Positions 24,200 through 32,000 of a stretch of 36,333 nucleotides of DNA are shown here, in pieces. The first letter of the stretch is position 1. Each line of letters begins with the position of its first letter. This DNA is from an uncultured Synechococcus sp. GTDB lineage: Bacteria; Cyanobacteriota; Cyanobacteriia; PCC-6307; Cyanobiaceae. Location of the stretch: contig CAJXSQ010000005.1 in assembly GCA_913061215.1 (NCBI GenBank), positions 1 to 36,333 on the forward strand, in the 5' to 3' direction. The notes below the pieces were generated by a model. The model was not told the origin of the DNA. It made no database searches and was given only the letters and a program-made list of their open reading frames with translations. The position numbers and the translations under genes were made by a program.

Positions 24200-25152
24200 G
24201 GCATCTCCTCCACCAGGCCCGGATGCCAGAGCAGGGCACGCCGGTTGATCAACACCACACTCACCAGCGCCAGCAGCGCACCCAGCCATTGCAGCGGCTG
24301 CAGCTGCTCCTCGAGCAGCACCACGCCGCAGAGCAGGGCAAACACCGGCGTGAGGAAGGTGAGCGAGGTGAAGCTGGTGAGGTCGCCATGGTTGGCGAAC
24401 CAGAAGAACAGGGCATAGGCCAGAGCGCTGCCAAGCAGAGCCGCATAGGCCATCAGGGCCCACTCCAGGGGGCTCCAGGCCGGCCAGAACGGGGCTGCAT
24501 CCGCCTGCCAAGCCGGCAGCAGAGCGGAACTCAGCAGCAGCGGCAGCCCCCCCAGCAGCATGTGCCAACCGGTAACGGCCACCGCATCGCTGTGGCGGCA
24601 GGCGTAACGGCTGATCACGGTGCCCAGTGCCATGGCCAGGGCAGCGGCGAGCATCCACAGCTCCCCATGGCTCCAGGCCTGCTCCTCGAAGGCTTCCGGC
24701 CCCATCAGCCACCAGTGGTGCAGCAGCGGTGCCGGCAGGCCCAGACAGAGAATGGCCAGCAGGCCGATCAGCAGCCCGAGCCAGCCCACCGGATTGATCG
24801 CCTCACCGAAGAGGCTGCGGGCCAGCAGGGCCACCAGCAGGGGCTGCGAATCGATCAGCACCGAGCCGAGGCCCGCACCGGTGCCCATCAGCCCCCGGGC
24901 CAGCAGGCCCTGAAAGGCGGTGGCATCCACCAGGGCAAACAGCAGCAGCCACCACCAGTCGCGCCGATCCACGCCGGCGCCACCGCGCCAGAACCGGGCC
25001 GCCAGCAGCAACACCAGCCCGGCCGGCAGCAGGCGCATCCAGGCCAGGGTGAGCGGCCCGGCCTGCACCAACAACGGCTTCATCGCCGCCATCGCCGTGC
25101 CCCAGAGCGCGAAGGGCAGAACCATGAGCAGCCAGCGCACCTTCACCAGCAC
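24196..25152 (-). CDS. EamA/DMT-superfamily transporter
   Basis: A 318-residue membrane protein with about ten helices in two EamA repeats. The first repeat starts VRWLLMVLPFALWGTAMAAM and ends near GWLGLLIGLLAILCLGLP. The second starts WMLAAALAMALGTVISRYA and ends at WLGALLALVSVVLINRR. Members export or import small metabolites, including nucleotide sugars and amino acids, but the substrate is not predictable. It begins at GTG 25152; an AAGGAG-like purine run lies about 14 bases before it, so a later in-frame GTG (third or fifth codon) could be the true start. It is first of three minus-strand genes with two glycosyltransferases. Confidence 0.9.
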   Translation of the reverse strand: MLVKVRWLLMVLPFALWGTAMAAMKPLLVQAGPLTLAWMRLLPAGLVLLLAARFWRGGAGVDRRDWWWLLLFALVDATAFQGLLARGLMGTGAGLGSVLIDSQPLLVALLARSLFGEAINPVGWLGLLIGLLAILCLGLPAPLLHHWWLMGPEAFEEQAWSHGELWMLAAALAMALGTVISRYACRHSDAVAVTGWHMLLGGLPLLLSSALLPAWQADAAPFWPAWSPLEWALMAYAALLGSALAYALFFWFANHGDLTSFTSLTFLTPVFALLCGVVLLEEQLQPLQWLGALLALVSVVLINRRALLWHPGLVEEMP

Positions 25153-25174
25153 CAGCGCGCCACAGGCTCCTTTT

Positions 25175-25180
25175 TAAGAT
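25175..25180 (+). promoter_or_regulatory. Candidate -10 element upstream of sppA
   Basis: TAAGAT within TTTTTAAGAT sits 22 bases before the ATG of sppA in the 50-base divergent gap with the EamA gene. It is the only A/T-rich stretch there and matches TATAAT at four of six positions. No clear -35 hexamer is seen. Confidence 0.3.
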
Positions 25181-25202
25181 CCAGCCACTGCACACCGCCT
25201 CG

Positions 25203-26015
25203 ATGGTCTGGCCCTGGCGCCGCAAGTCCCGCCGCAAACTGGCACGCATCGCCCTGGAAGGCGCGATCGCCTCCGGCACGCGCGAGCGGGTGCTCAAGGC
25301 GCTGCGGGAGGTGGAGCAGCGCGAATGCCCGGCCCTGCTGCTGCGCATCGACAGCCCCGGCGGCACCGTGGGCGACAGCCAGGAGATCCACGCCGCGATC
25401 GGGCGCCTGCGCGCCAAGGGCTGCCGCGTGGTGGCGAGCTTCGGCAACATCTCCGCCTCCGGCGGGGTGTATGTGGGTGTGGCCGCCGAGAAGATCGTGG
25501 CCAATGCCGGCTCGATCACCGGCTCGATCGGCGTGATCCTGCGGGGCAACAACCTCTCGCGCCTGCTGGAGCGGATCGGCATCCAGTTCGAAACCGTGAA
25601 GAGTGGCCTCTACAAGGACATCCTTTCCCCGGACCGCGCTCTCACCGGCGCCGAGCGGCAGCTGCTGCAGGAGCTGATCGATTCCAGCTACGGCCAGTTC
25701 GTGGCTGCTGTGGCCGAGGGCCGCGGGCTGGAGGAGAGCGTGGTGCGCAGCTTCGCCGATGGACGCGTGTTCAGCGGCGCCCAGGCCCAGCAGCTGGGGC
25801 TGGTGGATGAGCTTGGAGATGAGGAAACCGCCCGCCGCCTCGCCTGCGAACTGGCGGACCTCGACCCGGACAAGACCCGACCGATCACCTTCGGGCAGGC
25901 CAGGAAGCCCCTGGCGGGCCTGATCCCGGGCCGCAACCTCTTCGCCCGTCTCAGCGAGGCCCTCAACCTGGAACTGGCCTGGAGCGGTCAACCCCTCTGG
26001 CTGTATCGCCCATGA
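25203..26015 (+). CDS. sppA: Signal peptide peptidase SppA (short S49 type)
   Basis: A 270-residue serine protease of the S49 family, which degrades released signal peptides in the membrane. The short, single-domain form (like the B. subtilis protein) is seen. The catalytic Ser86 is in GNISASGGVYVG and a probable catalytic Lys138 is in SGLYKDILSP; the RIDSPGGTVGDSQEI segment and ITGSIGVI are also family markers. The start MVWPWRRKSRR is basic and has only a weak hydrophobic segment, so membrane anchoring is less obvious than in longer forms. The stop overlaps the ATG of aroH (ATGA), suggesting co-expression with chorismate mutase, a link with no obvious functional reason. Confidence 0.92.
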   Translation: MVWPWRRKSRRKLARIALEGAIASGTRERVLKALREVEQRECPALLLRIDSPGGTVGDSQEIHAAIGRLRAKGCRVVASFGNISASGGVYVGVAAEKIVANAGSITGSIGVILRGNNLSRLLERIGIQFETVKSGLYKDILSPDRALTGAERQLLQELIDSSYGQFVAAVAEGRGLEESVVRSFADGRVFSGAQAQQLGLVDELGDEETARRLACELADLDPDKTRPITFGQARKPLAGLIPGRNLFARLSEALNLELAWSGQPLWLYRP

Positions 26016-26386
26016 CAAGCCCCTGCCAACTGCGCGCCCTGCGCGGGGCCACCACAGCCTGTGCCAACACCACCGAAGCGATCAGCGAGGCGGTGGCGGA
26101 ACTGCTCGATGCCCTGGTGGAGCGCAACAACCTGGATGGGTCCCAGCTGCTCTCGGTCACCTTTTCGGTGACCGCCGATCTCAACGCCGTGTTTCCCGCC
26201 GCCATCGCCCGGCGACGCCAGGGCTGGGATGCGGTGGCCCTGCTCGATTGCCAGCAGATGGCGGTGGCCGGCGATCTGCCCCGCTGCATCCGGCTGCTGG
26301 CCCACGCCTGGCTGGAGAGCGAGCAGCCGGTGCGCCATGCCTACCTGCGCGAGGCGGCGCGGCTGAGGCCCGATCTGGCGGGCTGA
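26012..26386 (+). CDS. aroH: Chorismate mutase, AroH type
   Basis: A 124-residue monofunctional chorismate mutase of the AroH (Bacillus-type, trimeric) class, which converts chorismate to prephenate for tyrosine and phenylalanine synthesis. Family marks are LRALRGATTACANTTEAISE at the N-terminus, the LLDALVERNNLD helix, VTFSVTADLNAVFPA (with the active-site region around Phe/Asp), and the closing RHAYLREAARLRPDL, which includes a catalytic-type Arg and the Tyr-Leu segment. The length is normal. The ATG overlaps the sppA stop by four bases. There is a 107-base gap to the DUF2808 gene. Confidence 0.92.
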   Translation: MTSPCQLRALRGATTACANTTEAISEAVAELLDALVERNNLDGSQLLSVTFSVTADLNAVFPAAIARRRQGWDAVALLDCQQMAVAGDLPRCIRLLAHAWLESEQPVRHAYLREAARLRPDLAG

Positions 26387-26418
26387 GTTGCATCCGGTCA
26401 CAGCTTCCAACCCCCTCT

Positions 26419-26433
26419 CCGGCACCCTGCCGG
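26419..26433. other. Perfect six-base-pair hairpin after aroH
   Basis: CCGGCA-CCC-TGCCGG forms a perfect stem of six G/C-rich pairs with a three-base loop, 32 bases after the aroH stop. No T-run follows, so it is not a standard intrinsic terminator. It may stabilise the aroH mRNA end or pause RNA polymerase. Confidence 0.35.
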
Positions 26434-26463
26434 GCCCTGCGTCCGGGGTCGGCTGCCAAGAAT

Positions 26464-26477
26464 GGTCGTCAACGACC
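26464..26477. other. Palindrome upstream of the DUF2808 gene
   Basis: GGTCGT-CA-ACGACC is a perfect inverted repeat located 17 bases before the ATG at 26494. A short dimer-binding operator or a leader hairpin that affects the ribosome site are both possible. There is no other support. Confidence 0.3.
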
Positions 26478-26493
26478 TTCCGCCAGATCCCCT

Positions 26494-27087
26494 ATGGCTG
26501 GTTTCCGCACCGCCGCCGCCGGCACGGCCCTGGCAGCAGCCCTGGGCCTGGCCGGCGCCGCCACTGCCCTGGCCCCGATGCTCAGTCCCATCGCGGCGAA
26601 GGCGCAGGGCACGCCCGGGCTGGTGGAGTTCCGCTGGGATTCCAGCAAGGACTACCGCAAGCTCTACTTCTTCATGACCGACACGCAGCGGCTGAAGCGG
26701 TCGGAGTACTACCTGATCCTCAAGCCGAAAGACCGCAAGACGGCGATTCTCAAGCTCACCGTGGGGGTGCCCAAGACCTTCGACAGCACGATCGATCCGA
26801 AACGGGTGAAGCTCTGCTACATGAAGGAGGGCGGCATGCTCGCCCGCACCCGCTGTGAATCGGATATTCCCGCCACGGTGGAGGTGGCAGCCGATGGCAC
26901 CGCGATCGAGATCTTCCCCGATACGCCGGTGCCCGTGGGCAAGACCATCGGCGTGTACATCAACCTGTTCAACCCCTTCAACGCGGGCATGTATCAGTTC
27001 AATGCCCTGGCACAGGCCCCCGGTGACGTTCCCATCTCCGGCTACCTGGGCAGCTGGCTGATCCAGATCGATCCCCCCAGCAATTGA
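26494..27087 (+). CDS. DUF2808-family secreted protein
   Basis: A 197-residue exported protein. Residues 1-38 are a signal peptide (MAGFRTAAAGTALAAALGLA, then an AKAQ-like cleavage site near Ala-Gln). The mature part is a small, mostly beta-strand domain of the DUF2808 type found across cyanobacteria, with blocks such as LVEFRWDSSKDYRKLYFFMT, YYLILKPKDRKTAILKLTVG and VPVGKTIGVYINLFNPFNAG (each listed separately). Function is unknown; it may be an envelope or periplasmic structural protein. The ATG at 26494 is preceded by the palindrome at 26464-26477. A longer in-frame start in the preceding aroH region is rejected because the signal peptide begins here. rpmH follows 59 bases later. Confidence 0.88.
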   Translation: MAGFRTAAAGTALAAALGLAGAATALAPMLSPIAAKAQGTPGLVEFRWDSSKDYRKLYFFMTDTQRLKRSEYYLILKPKDRKTAILKLTVGVPKTFDSTIDPKRVKLCYMKEGGMLARTRCESDIPATVEVAADGTAIEIFPDTPVPVGKTIGVYINLFNPFNAGMYQFNALAQAPGDVPISGYLGSWLIQIDPPSN

Positions 27088-27103
27088 GCCTGGGGCTGGC
27101 TGG

Positions 27104-27109
27104 TAGGTT
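27104..27109 (+). promoter_or_regulatory. Candidate -10 element upstream of rpmH
   Basis: TAGGTT lies about 38 bases before the ATG of rpmH in the short gap after the DUF2808 gene, and matches TATAAT at three of six positions, including the T at both ends. A -10-only promoter is common in picocyanobacteria, but this call is weak. Confidence 0.22.
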
Positions 27110-27146
27110 GGGCGATCGACGTTGAAGGCGCAGCCGAGCCGGAGCC

Positions 27147-27284
27147 ATGACCAAGCGCACCCTTGAAGGAACCAGCCGCAAGCGCAAGCGCGTGTCGGGC
27201 TTCCGCGTTCGCATGCGCAGCCACACCGGCCGCCGCGTGATCCGCTCCCGCCGCAAGCGCGGCCGCGCCCGCCTGGCGGTCTGA
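27147..27284 (+). CDS. rpmH: 50S ribosomal protein L34
   Basis: A 45-residue, strongly basic large-subunit ribosomal protein. The sequence [20 protein letters not shown], then [20 protein letters not shown] and ARLAV is the standard L34 pattern (TKRT...KR.R..GFR.RM.T..GR.V...RR.KGR). A GGAG ribosome-binding site is 4-5 bases before the ATG. It heads the conserved rpmH-rnpA-yidC block. It is short and Arg-rich and would be missed by a length cutoff. Confidence 0.97.
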   Translation: MTKRTLEGTSRKRKRVSGFRVRMRSHTGRRVIRSRRKRGRARLAV

Positions 27285-27342
27285 ATCAGCCGGCCAACGC
27301 GCCACACCGCCCCCGCATCCCCAGTTTCCCGCTTCCACTCCG

Positions 27343-27732
27343 ATGGTGCTCTCCCGGGAACACAGGCTGCGGGGGCGCTTTGTGTTTGATCGCCTCTACC
27401 AACGGGGGCAACGCCAGCACGGCGATCTGATGGTGCTGCGCCATCTGGCGGCCCAGCCGGAGCTGCTCAAACCCGATCCGCGCGACCACAACCCCCACAG
27501 CTGCCGGCTTGGGGTGGTGGTGAGCAGCAAGGTGAGCAAACGGGCCGTGCGGCGCAACCAGCTGCGCCGGCTGCTGCACAACCACCTCAGCCAGCTGGTG
27601 CGTTCCCTGCCGGACCAGGCGGCGGATCGCTGGCTGCTGATCTCGCTCAAACCCGGCAGCGCTGAGGCCAGCGCCGAAGCCCTGCTGGGAGAATGTTCCC
27701 AACTCCTCGCCAAGGCAGGCCTACGCCCATGA
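27343..27732 (+). CDS. rnpA: Ribonuclease P protein component
   Basis: A 129-residue basic protein that binds the catalytic RNase P RNA and helps process tRNA 5' ends. The start MVLSREHRLRGRFVFDRLYQ is typical. The RNA-binding RNR-type motif is in KVSKRAVRRNQLRRLLHNHL, preceded by the CRLGVVVSSKV strand. An extra segment around residues 35-50 (EPELLKPDPRDHNPHS-like: actual QPELLKPDPRDHNPHS) is a family-variable loop. The stop overlaps the ATG of the PH-domain gene (ATGA). The rnpA RNA gene (rnpB) is not in the window. Confidence 0.95.
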   Translation: MVLSREHRLRGRFVFDRLYQRGQRQHGDLMVLRHLAAQPELLKPDPRDHNPHSCRLGVVVSSKVSKRAVRRNQLRRLLHNHLSQLVRSLPDQAADRWLLISLKPGSAEASAEALLGECSQLLAKAGLRP

Positions 27733-28181
27733 GCGGTGCGTCCCCGACACCTCCGGTGGCTCCCGGAGCCAGCATCAACGAAGAGGTCTTCTATGCGGGC
27801 GGCCCCGCCAAGGGTGATCTGATCACCAACCTGCTGTTCGGCCTCACGCTGATCGGTATCCCCTTCGCTGTGGGCGCGATCGTGCGGGCCCTGTGGCTGC
27901 GCTTCCGCATCACCAGCCGCCGGGTTGAGGTGAGCGGCGGCTGGCTGGGCCGCGACCGCAGCCAGGTGGTGTACAGCCAGATCCGTGAGGTGCGCTCGGT
28001 GGCCCGCGGCCTTGGCTTCTGGGGCGACATGGTGCTCGTTCTCAACGACGGCATGAAGCTCGAGATGCGCGCCGTGCCCCGTTACAAGGAGGCTGAGGCC
28101 TACATCCAGGAGCGGATGGCCGCCAGCCCCGCGGGCAAAGCCAGCCCCCGAACCGGCTTCGGCGACAACGCGGCGGCCTGA
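27729..28181 (+). CDS. PH-domain (bPH2/DUF304-like) membrane protein
   Basis: A 150-residue protein with a single or double hydrophobic segment (TNLLFGLTLIGIPFAVGAIV, residues about 34-53) followed by a bacterial PH-like domain: WLRFRITSRRVEVSGGWLGR, then QVVYSQIREVRSVARG and MVLVLNDGMKLEMRAVPRY. Similar proteins sit between rnpA and yidC in picocyanobacteria. The function is unknown, and a role in membrane-protein biogenesis is suggested only by location. The ATG at 27729 overlaps the rnpA stop; a longer in-frame start lies inside rnpA. yidC starts 55 bases later. Confidence 0.85.
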   Translation: MSGASPTPPVAPGASINEEVFYAGGPAKGDLITNLLFGLTLIGIPFAVGAIVRALWLRFRITSRRVEVSGGWLGRDRSQVVYSQIREVRSVARGLGFWGDMVLVLNDGMKLEMRAVPRYKEAEAYIQERMAASPAGKASPRTGFGDNAAA

Positions 28182-28236
28182 GCCACCCGCCTGACACACT
28201 GGCTCCACTTCCCTGTTCCCCGGACCTGCACACGCC

Positions 28237-29373
28237 GTGATCGGCTACATCTCCGACAACCTGCTGCTGCCGATCCTCGATTTCTTCTACGGATTGGTGC
28301 CGAGCTACGGCCTGGCGATCATCGCCCTCACCGTGGTGATCCGCCTCGCCCTGTTCCCCCTGAGCGCCGGCTCAATCCGCAGCGCCCGGCGCATGCGCAT
28401 CGCCCAGCCGGTGATGCAGAAGCGCCAGGCCGAGATCAAGGCCAAATACGCCAACAACCCCCAGAAGCAGCAGGAGGAGCTCGGGGCGCTGATGAAGGAG
28501 TTCGGCAGCCCCCTCTCGGGCTGTCTGCCGCTGCTGGTGCAGATGCCGATCCTGTTCGCGCTGTTCGCCACGCTGCGGGGGTCACCGTTCGCCGATGTGC
28601 CCTACACCCTCAACCTGAAGGTGCTGCCGGCCGAGCAGATTGCCGCGGTGGAGCCGAAGCCGTTCAACAGCGCCAGCCACTCGATCTTCATCACCGCCAC
28701 GGATCACGTGCCCGTGATCGCCAGCCTGGAAACCGGCACCAAGCTCGGCGTGGGCGACACCCAGACCGTGAGCCTGCACACCAAGGACGGCGCCAGTTTC
28801 GCCTCCGTGCTGAGCGGTGTGGAGAACGGCAGCGCCTTCACCCCCACCTGGAGCGTCACCAAGGGTGAAGGCCTGGTGAGCGTGGACCAGAACGGCACCA
28901 TTCACGCCATCGCCCCCGGCGATGTGACCGTGGAAGCCAAGATCCCCGGCCTGGCCGCCCGCAGCGGCTTCCTGTTCATCAAGGCCCTCGGCCAGGTGGG
29001 CTTCTACACCGATGGCGCCGTGAACTGGGATATCGCCATCCTGGTGGCCGCCTTCGGCGCCAGCCTGTTCGTGAGCCAGATCCTCTCCGGGATGGGCATG
29101 CCCGCCAACCCGCAGCAGGCCACGGCCAACAAGATCACGCCCGTGATGATCACCGGCATGTTCCTGTTCTTCCCGCTGCCCGCCGGCGTGCTGCTCTACA
29201 TGGTGGTGGCCAACATCTTCCAGGCCGCGCAGACCTTCCTGCTCACCCGCGAGGCTCTGCCCGACAACCTGCAGGCGATCCTGGATCAACAGCTGGCCGC
29301 GGAAGCGCGGACCGTCACCGCCACGGTGAGCGGCAGCGAGCGCCTGCCCTTCGAGCCGAAAGGCAAGAAGTGA
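28237..29373 (+). CDS. yidC: Membrane protein insertase YidC (with Ig-like insert)
   Basis: A 378-residue insertase of the YidC/Oxa1/Alb3 family, which puts proteins into the cytoplasmic and thylakoid membranes. It has the five-helix core without the large N-terminal periplasmic domain of E. coli YidC. The first core helix carries the conserved groove Arg36 ([12 protein letters not shown]), and a cytoplasmic coiled hairpin spans residues 45-92. Helix two is [15 protein letters not shown], and the three C-terminal helices span about residues 264-345. The periplasmic loop after helix two is very long (about residues 116-262) and contains an Ig-like (BIG2-type) fold at 160-249: [40 protein letters not shown]. 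Its start is GTG 28237. Confidence 0.95.
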   Translation: MIGYISDNLLLPILDFFYGLVPSYGLAIIALTVVIRLALFPLSAGSIRSARRMRIAQPVMQKRQAEIKAKYANNPQKQQEELGALMKEFGSPLSGCLPLLVQMPILFALFATLRGSPFADVPYTLNLKVLPAEQIAAVEPKPFNSASHSIFITATDHVPVIASLETGTKLGVGDTQTVSLHTKDGASFASVLSGVENGSAFTPTWSVTKGEGLVSVDQNGTIHAIAPGDVTVEAKIPGLAARSGFLFIKALGQVGFYTDGAVNWDIAILVAAFGASLFVSQILSGMGMPANPQQATANKITPVMITGMFLFFPLPAGVLLYMVVANIFQAAQTFLLTREALPDNLQAILDQQLAAEARTVTATVSGSERLPFEPKGKK

Positions 29374-29377
29374 GGCG

Positions 29378-29929
29378 ATGAGCGCAGCGCAGGCCACCCC
29401 TTCCGGTGATCCACTGCAGCCGGTGCCCCTGCAGGAGCTGCGGCTCCTGGCTGAGGGACGGCACTGGCAGGTGGATCAGCCGCTGCGCGAGCTTGAGAGC
29501 CTCACGCCGGTGCGCGGCCAGCTCACGGCCGTGCATCGCGGCAACATCCTTGAGCTCAGTGGCGAGGCGAGCACGATCATCACGCTGCGCTGCGACCGCT
29601 GCCTGCAACATTTCAATCACCCGCTCAGCTTCCGCCATCAGGAGGTGGTGTGGCTTGGCGATCAGGCCCGCGAGCAGGGTCTCGATCCGGAAGCGGTGCT
29701 GGAGGGGGGCAGCGAGGTGCTCGAGCTCGACCCCGACGGCCTGTGCGAAAGCCTCGATCCCAGCGGGGACTTCGACCCGGAGCACTGGCTGTTTGAACAA
29801 CTCAACCTGCAGTTGCCCCTGGTGAACCGCTGCGGCAGCGACTGCCCCGGCCCGGACCTGCAGACCGCCGAGAACCCAGCCGAACCGATCGACCCCCGCT
29901 GGGCCGCCCTGAGAAACCTGCAGTCATGA
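29378..29929 (+). CDS. DUF177/YceD-family protein
   Basis: A 183-residue cytosolic protein of the DUF177 (YceD) family, often found beside rpmF and implicated in 23S rRNA maturation in some bacteria and plants. The conserved cores are the strand block GNILELSGEASTIITLRCDR, with a CDRC metal-type pair, and the downstream LVNRCGSDCPG pair, which could form a four-Cys site. The central acidic region (residues 95-125) is typical. The ATG at 29378 is five bases after the yidC stop, with GAGG in the gap. The stop overlaps the ATG of ycf46 (ATGA). rpmF is not present here. Confidence 0.88.
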   Translation: MSAAQATPSGDPLQPVPLQELRLLAEGRHWQVDQPLRELESLTPVRGQLTAVHRGNILELSGEASTIITLRCDRCLQHFNHPLSFRHQEVVWLGDQAREQGLDPEAVLEGGSEVLELDPDGLCESLDPSGDFDPEHWLFEQLNLQLPLVNRCGSDCPGPDLQTAENPAEPIDPRWAALRNLQS

Positions 29930-31419
29930 GCCGGGCCTGGGCCGACCACCTCGATCTGCTGATCCGGGCGCGAACCCCCATTCTCTGGATCCGCAGCCAG
30001 GAGGAAGAGCGCATCGCGGCGCTGCTTGGGGCCGCGGCCAAGCGTTTGGACAACCGGGCGCTGGCGCGCTGGGATTTCATCGGTGGCCTCTCGGGCTGGC
30101 CGGGCCGCGATGGCGAGGCCGCCCGCAATCCCCTGGCCGCCCTCGACAGCCTGGCCGCGCTCCCCCCCGAGCAGCCCGCCCTGCTGGTGCTGCACGACTT
30201 TCACCGCTACTGCGAGGACGCCAGCATCTGCCGCAAGCTGCGCAACCTCTCCACCAGCCTGCGCCAGCACCCCCACACCGTGGTGATCACGGCCGCGGAG
30301 TGGCAGCTGCCGCGTGATCTGGAGGAATGCATCACCCTGCTGGACCTGCCCCTGCCGGATCAGGAGGAGATCGCCGCGCTGCTGCGCAGCATCGCCCAGG
30401 CCTGCGGCCAGCAGCTCGAGGGTGAGCTGCTCGAGCAGCTCTGCCACAGCTGCAGCGGCCTGAGCGAGCAGCGCATCCGCCAGGTGGCGGCCCGGGGTCT
30501 GGCCAGCCGCGGCGCCATGGGCCTGGCGGATCTCGAGGAGGTGCTGGAGGAGAAGCGCCAGGCGATCGCCCGCAGCGAGCTGCTGGAGTATTGCCCCACG
30601 GAGGCCACCCCAGCCGATATCGGCGGCCTCGATGCCCTGAAGCGCTGGCTGGAGCAGCGCCACATGGCTTTCAGCGATGAAGCGCGTCGCTATGGGCTGC
30701 CGCTGCCGCGGGGGGTGCTGCTGGTGGGGCCGCAGGGCACCGGCAAATCGCTCACGGCCAAGGCGATCGCCCACAGCTGGGCGATGCCGCTGCTGCGCCT
30801 GGATGTGGGCCGGCTGTTTTCCGGGCTGGTGGGCGCTTCGGAGGCCCGCACCCGCGACATGATCCAGCGGGCCGAAGCGATGGCCCCCTGCGTGCTCTGG
30901 ATCGACGAGATCGACAAGGGCTTCGGCGCCGGCGGCGACGGCCGCAGCGATGGCGGCACCAGCCAACGCGTGCTGGCCAGCCTGCTCACCTGGATGGCCG
31001 AGAAGAACAGCGCCGTGTTCGTGGTGGCCACCGCCAACGGGGTGGAAAAGCTGCCGCCCGAGCTGCTGCGCAAGGGCCGCTTCGATGAGATCTTCCTGCT
31101 CGATCTGCCGGATGCCGCCGAGCGGCGCGCCATCCTCGATCTGCAGCTGCGCCGCCGCCGCCCCGATCACCAGCTGCCCCTCGACGTGGTGGTGGACCGC
31201 ACCGCCGGCTTCTCCGGCGCCGAGCTGGAACAGGTGGTGATCGAGGCGATGCACCAGGCTTTCAGCGAGGGGCGCGAGTTCGGCGAGTCTGATCTGATCA
31301 GTGCCGCCGCCCAGCTGGTGCCGCTCTCCCGCACGGCCCGCGAACAGCTGGAGGCCCTGCAGCAGTGGGCCAGCAGCGGCCGGGCCCGGCCCGCCTCCAG
31401 CCGGATGGCGGCGGCCTGA
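29926..31419 (+). CDS. ycf46: Ycf46-type AAA+ ATPase
   Basis: A 497-residue AAA+ protein of the Ycf46 family, known in cyanobacteria and some plastids and linked to regulation of CO2 use and photosynthesis. The N-terminal half (to about residue 225) is a degenerate AAA-like module with [14 protein letters not shown]-like (actual [14 protein letters not shown]) and [14 protein letters not shown] segments. The C-terminal half holds an active AAA domain: Walker A GPQGTGKS (residues 268-275), Walker [13 protein letters not shown], sensor [20 protein letters not shown] (with arginine finger-type Arg) and a C-terminal lid. An Ala/Pro/Ser tail follows. The ATG overlaps the DUF177 stop by four bases. 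Confidence 0.92.
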   Translation: MSRAWADHLDLLIRARTPILWIRSQEEERIAALLGAAAKRLDNRALARWDFIGGLSGWPGRDGEAARNPLAALDSLAALPPEQPALLVLHDFHRYCEDASICRKLRNLSTSLRQHPHTVVITAAEWQLPRDLEECITLLDLPLPDQEEIAALLRSIAQACGQQLEGELLEQLCHSCSGLSEQRIRQVAARGLASRGAMGLADLEEVLEEKRQAIARSELLEYCPTEATPADIGGLDALKRWLEQRHMAFSDEARRYGLPLPRGVLLVGPQGTGKSLTAKAIAHSWAMPLLRLDVGRLFSGLVGASEARTRDMIQRAEAMAPCVLWIDEIDKGFGAGGDGRSDGGTSQRVLASLLTWMAEKNSAVFVVATANGVEKLPPELLRKGRFDEIFLLDLPDAAERRAILDLQLRRRRPDHQLPLDVVVDRTAGFSGAELEQVVIEAMHQAFSEGREFGESDLISAAAQLVPLSRTAREQLEALQQWASSGRARPASSRMAAA

Positions 31420-31512
31420 CGTTGCGCGGCGTAACGAACACCAACGCCAGGTAAAGAAGACGGGTGCGGACACGGCAGCGCCAGCAAGCTGCTCGCAACC
31501 GATCCCCTGGCC

Positions 31513-31674
31513 ATGGAGCAGCGTCCCGCCCTCACCACCCAGCTGGCCGTGGCCTGCCTCGGCGCCGGTGTGATCACAACCTTCGCCGTGGCCCAGGGTC
31601 AGAACCCCCTCACCGCCCTGAGCATCACCCTCTTCTCCGCCGTGGCGGCGGTGATGGTGGGCCAGGTGATCTGA
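31513..31674 (+). CDS. Small membrane protein, 53 residues
   Basis: A tiny unrecognised protein with two hydrophobic segments: TQLAVACLGAGVITTFAVA (about residues 9-27) and TALSITLFSAVAAVMVGQVI (34-53), separated by a short GQNPL turn. The ATG at 31513 follows a 93-base gap after ycf46 and has no strong ribosome site. The stop is 13 bases before the 2TM gene, which suggests co-transcription. The regular codon use, the hairpin-like layout and the conserved position relative to a 2TM gene support its being real. No function is assigned; a small assembly or regulatory subunit is possible. Confidence 0.65.
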   Translation: MEQRPALTTQLAVACLGAGVITTFAVAQGQNPLTALSITLFSAVAAVMVGQVI

Positions 31675-31687
31675 GGCACCCACACCA

Positions 31688-31945
31688 ATGAGCAGCCCCG
31701 ACGACGCTCGCCAGGAGGCGATCCGCCGCCTCTCCCACAAGCGGGCCTACCGGCGCCAGGTGCAGCAGTACCTGCTGGTGAATGCCGTGCTGATCGTGAT
31801 CTGGGCGGCCACGGGCCGGGGCTATTTCTGGCCGATCTGGCCGATCTTCGGCTGGGGCGTGAGCCTGCTGATCCAGGGCTGGAAACTCAGCCACCCGCAA
31901 CGCGCCTTCAGCGAAGACGAGATCCAACGCGAAATGCTGCGCTGA
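31688..31945 (+). CDS. 2TM-domain small membrane protein
   Basis: An 85-residue protein with an N-terminal charged helix (residues 5-27, EAIRRLSHKRAYRRQVQQYL), then two membrane helices, LLVNAVLIVIWAATGRGYF (28-46) and FWPIWPIFGWGVSLLIQGW (46-64), and a charged C-terminal tail. This matches the 2TM domain (PF13239-type), found alone or fused to kinases and response regulators. The ATG at 31688 is clear and the protein is probably co-expressed with the 53-residue protein. No molecular function is known. Confidence 0.8.
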   Translation: MSSPDDARQEAIRRLSHKRAYRRQVQQYLLVNAVLIVIWAATGRGYFWPIWPIFGWGVSLLIQGWKLSHPQRAFSEDEIQREMLR

Positions 31946-32000
31946 TCAGGGCGACGCCCCATCCCGGCTGCGGCAAGCTGGCCCCACGCCACCGGACGCC

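Noticed and set aside
29662-31740. Minus-strand open frame of 692 codons opposite DUF177, ycf46 and the small membrane protein gene
   Set aside because: It is antisense to two conserved genes and shows Ala/Gly/His/Gln-rich composition typical of G+C shadow frames. There is no motif or plausible start.
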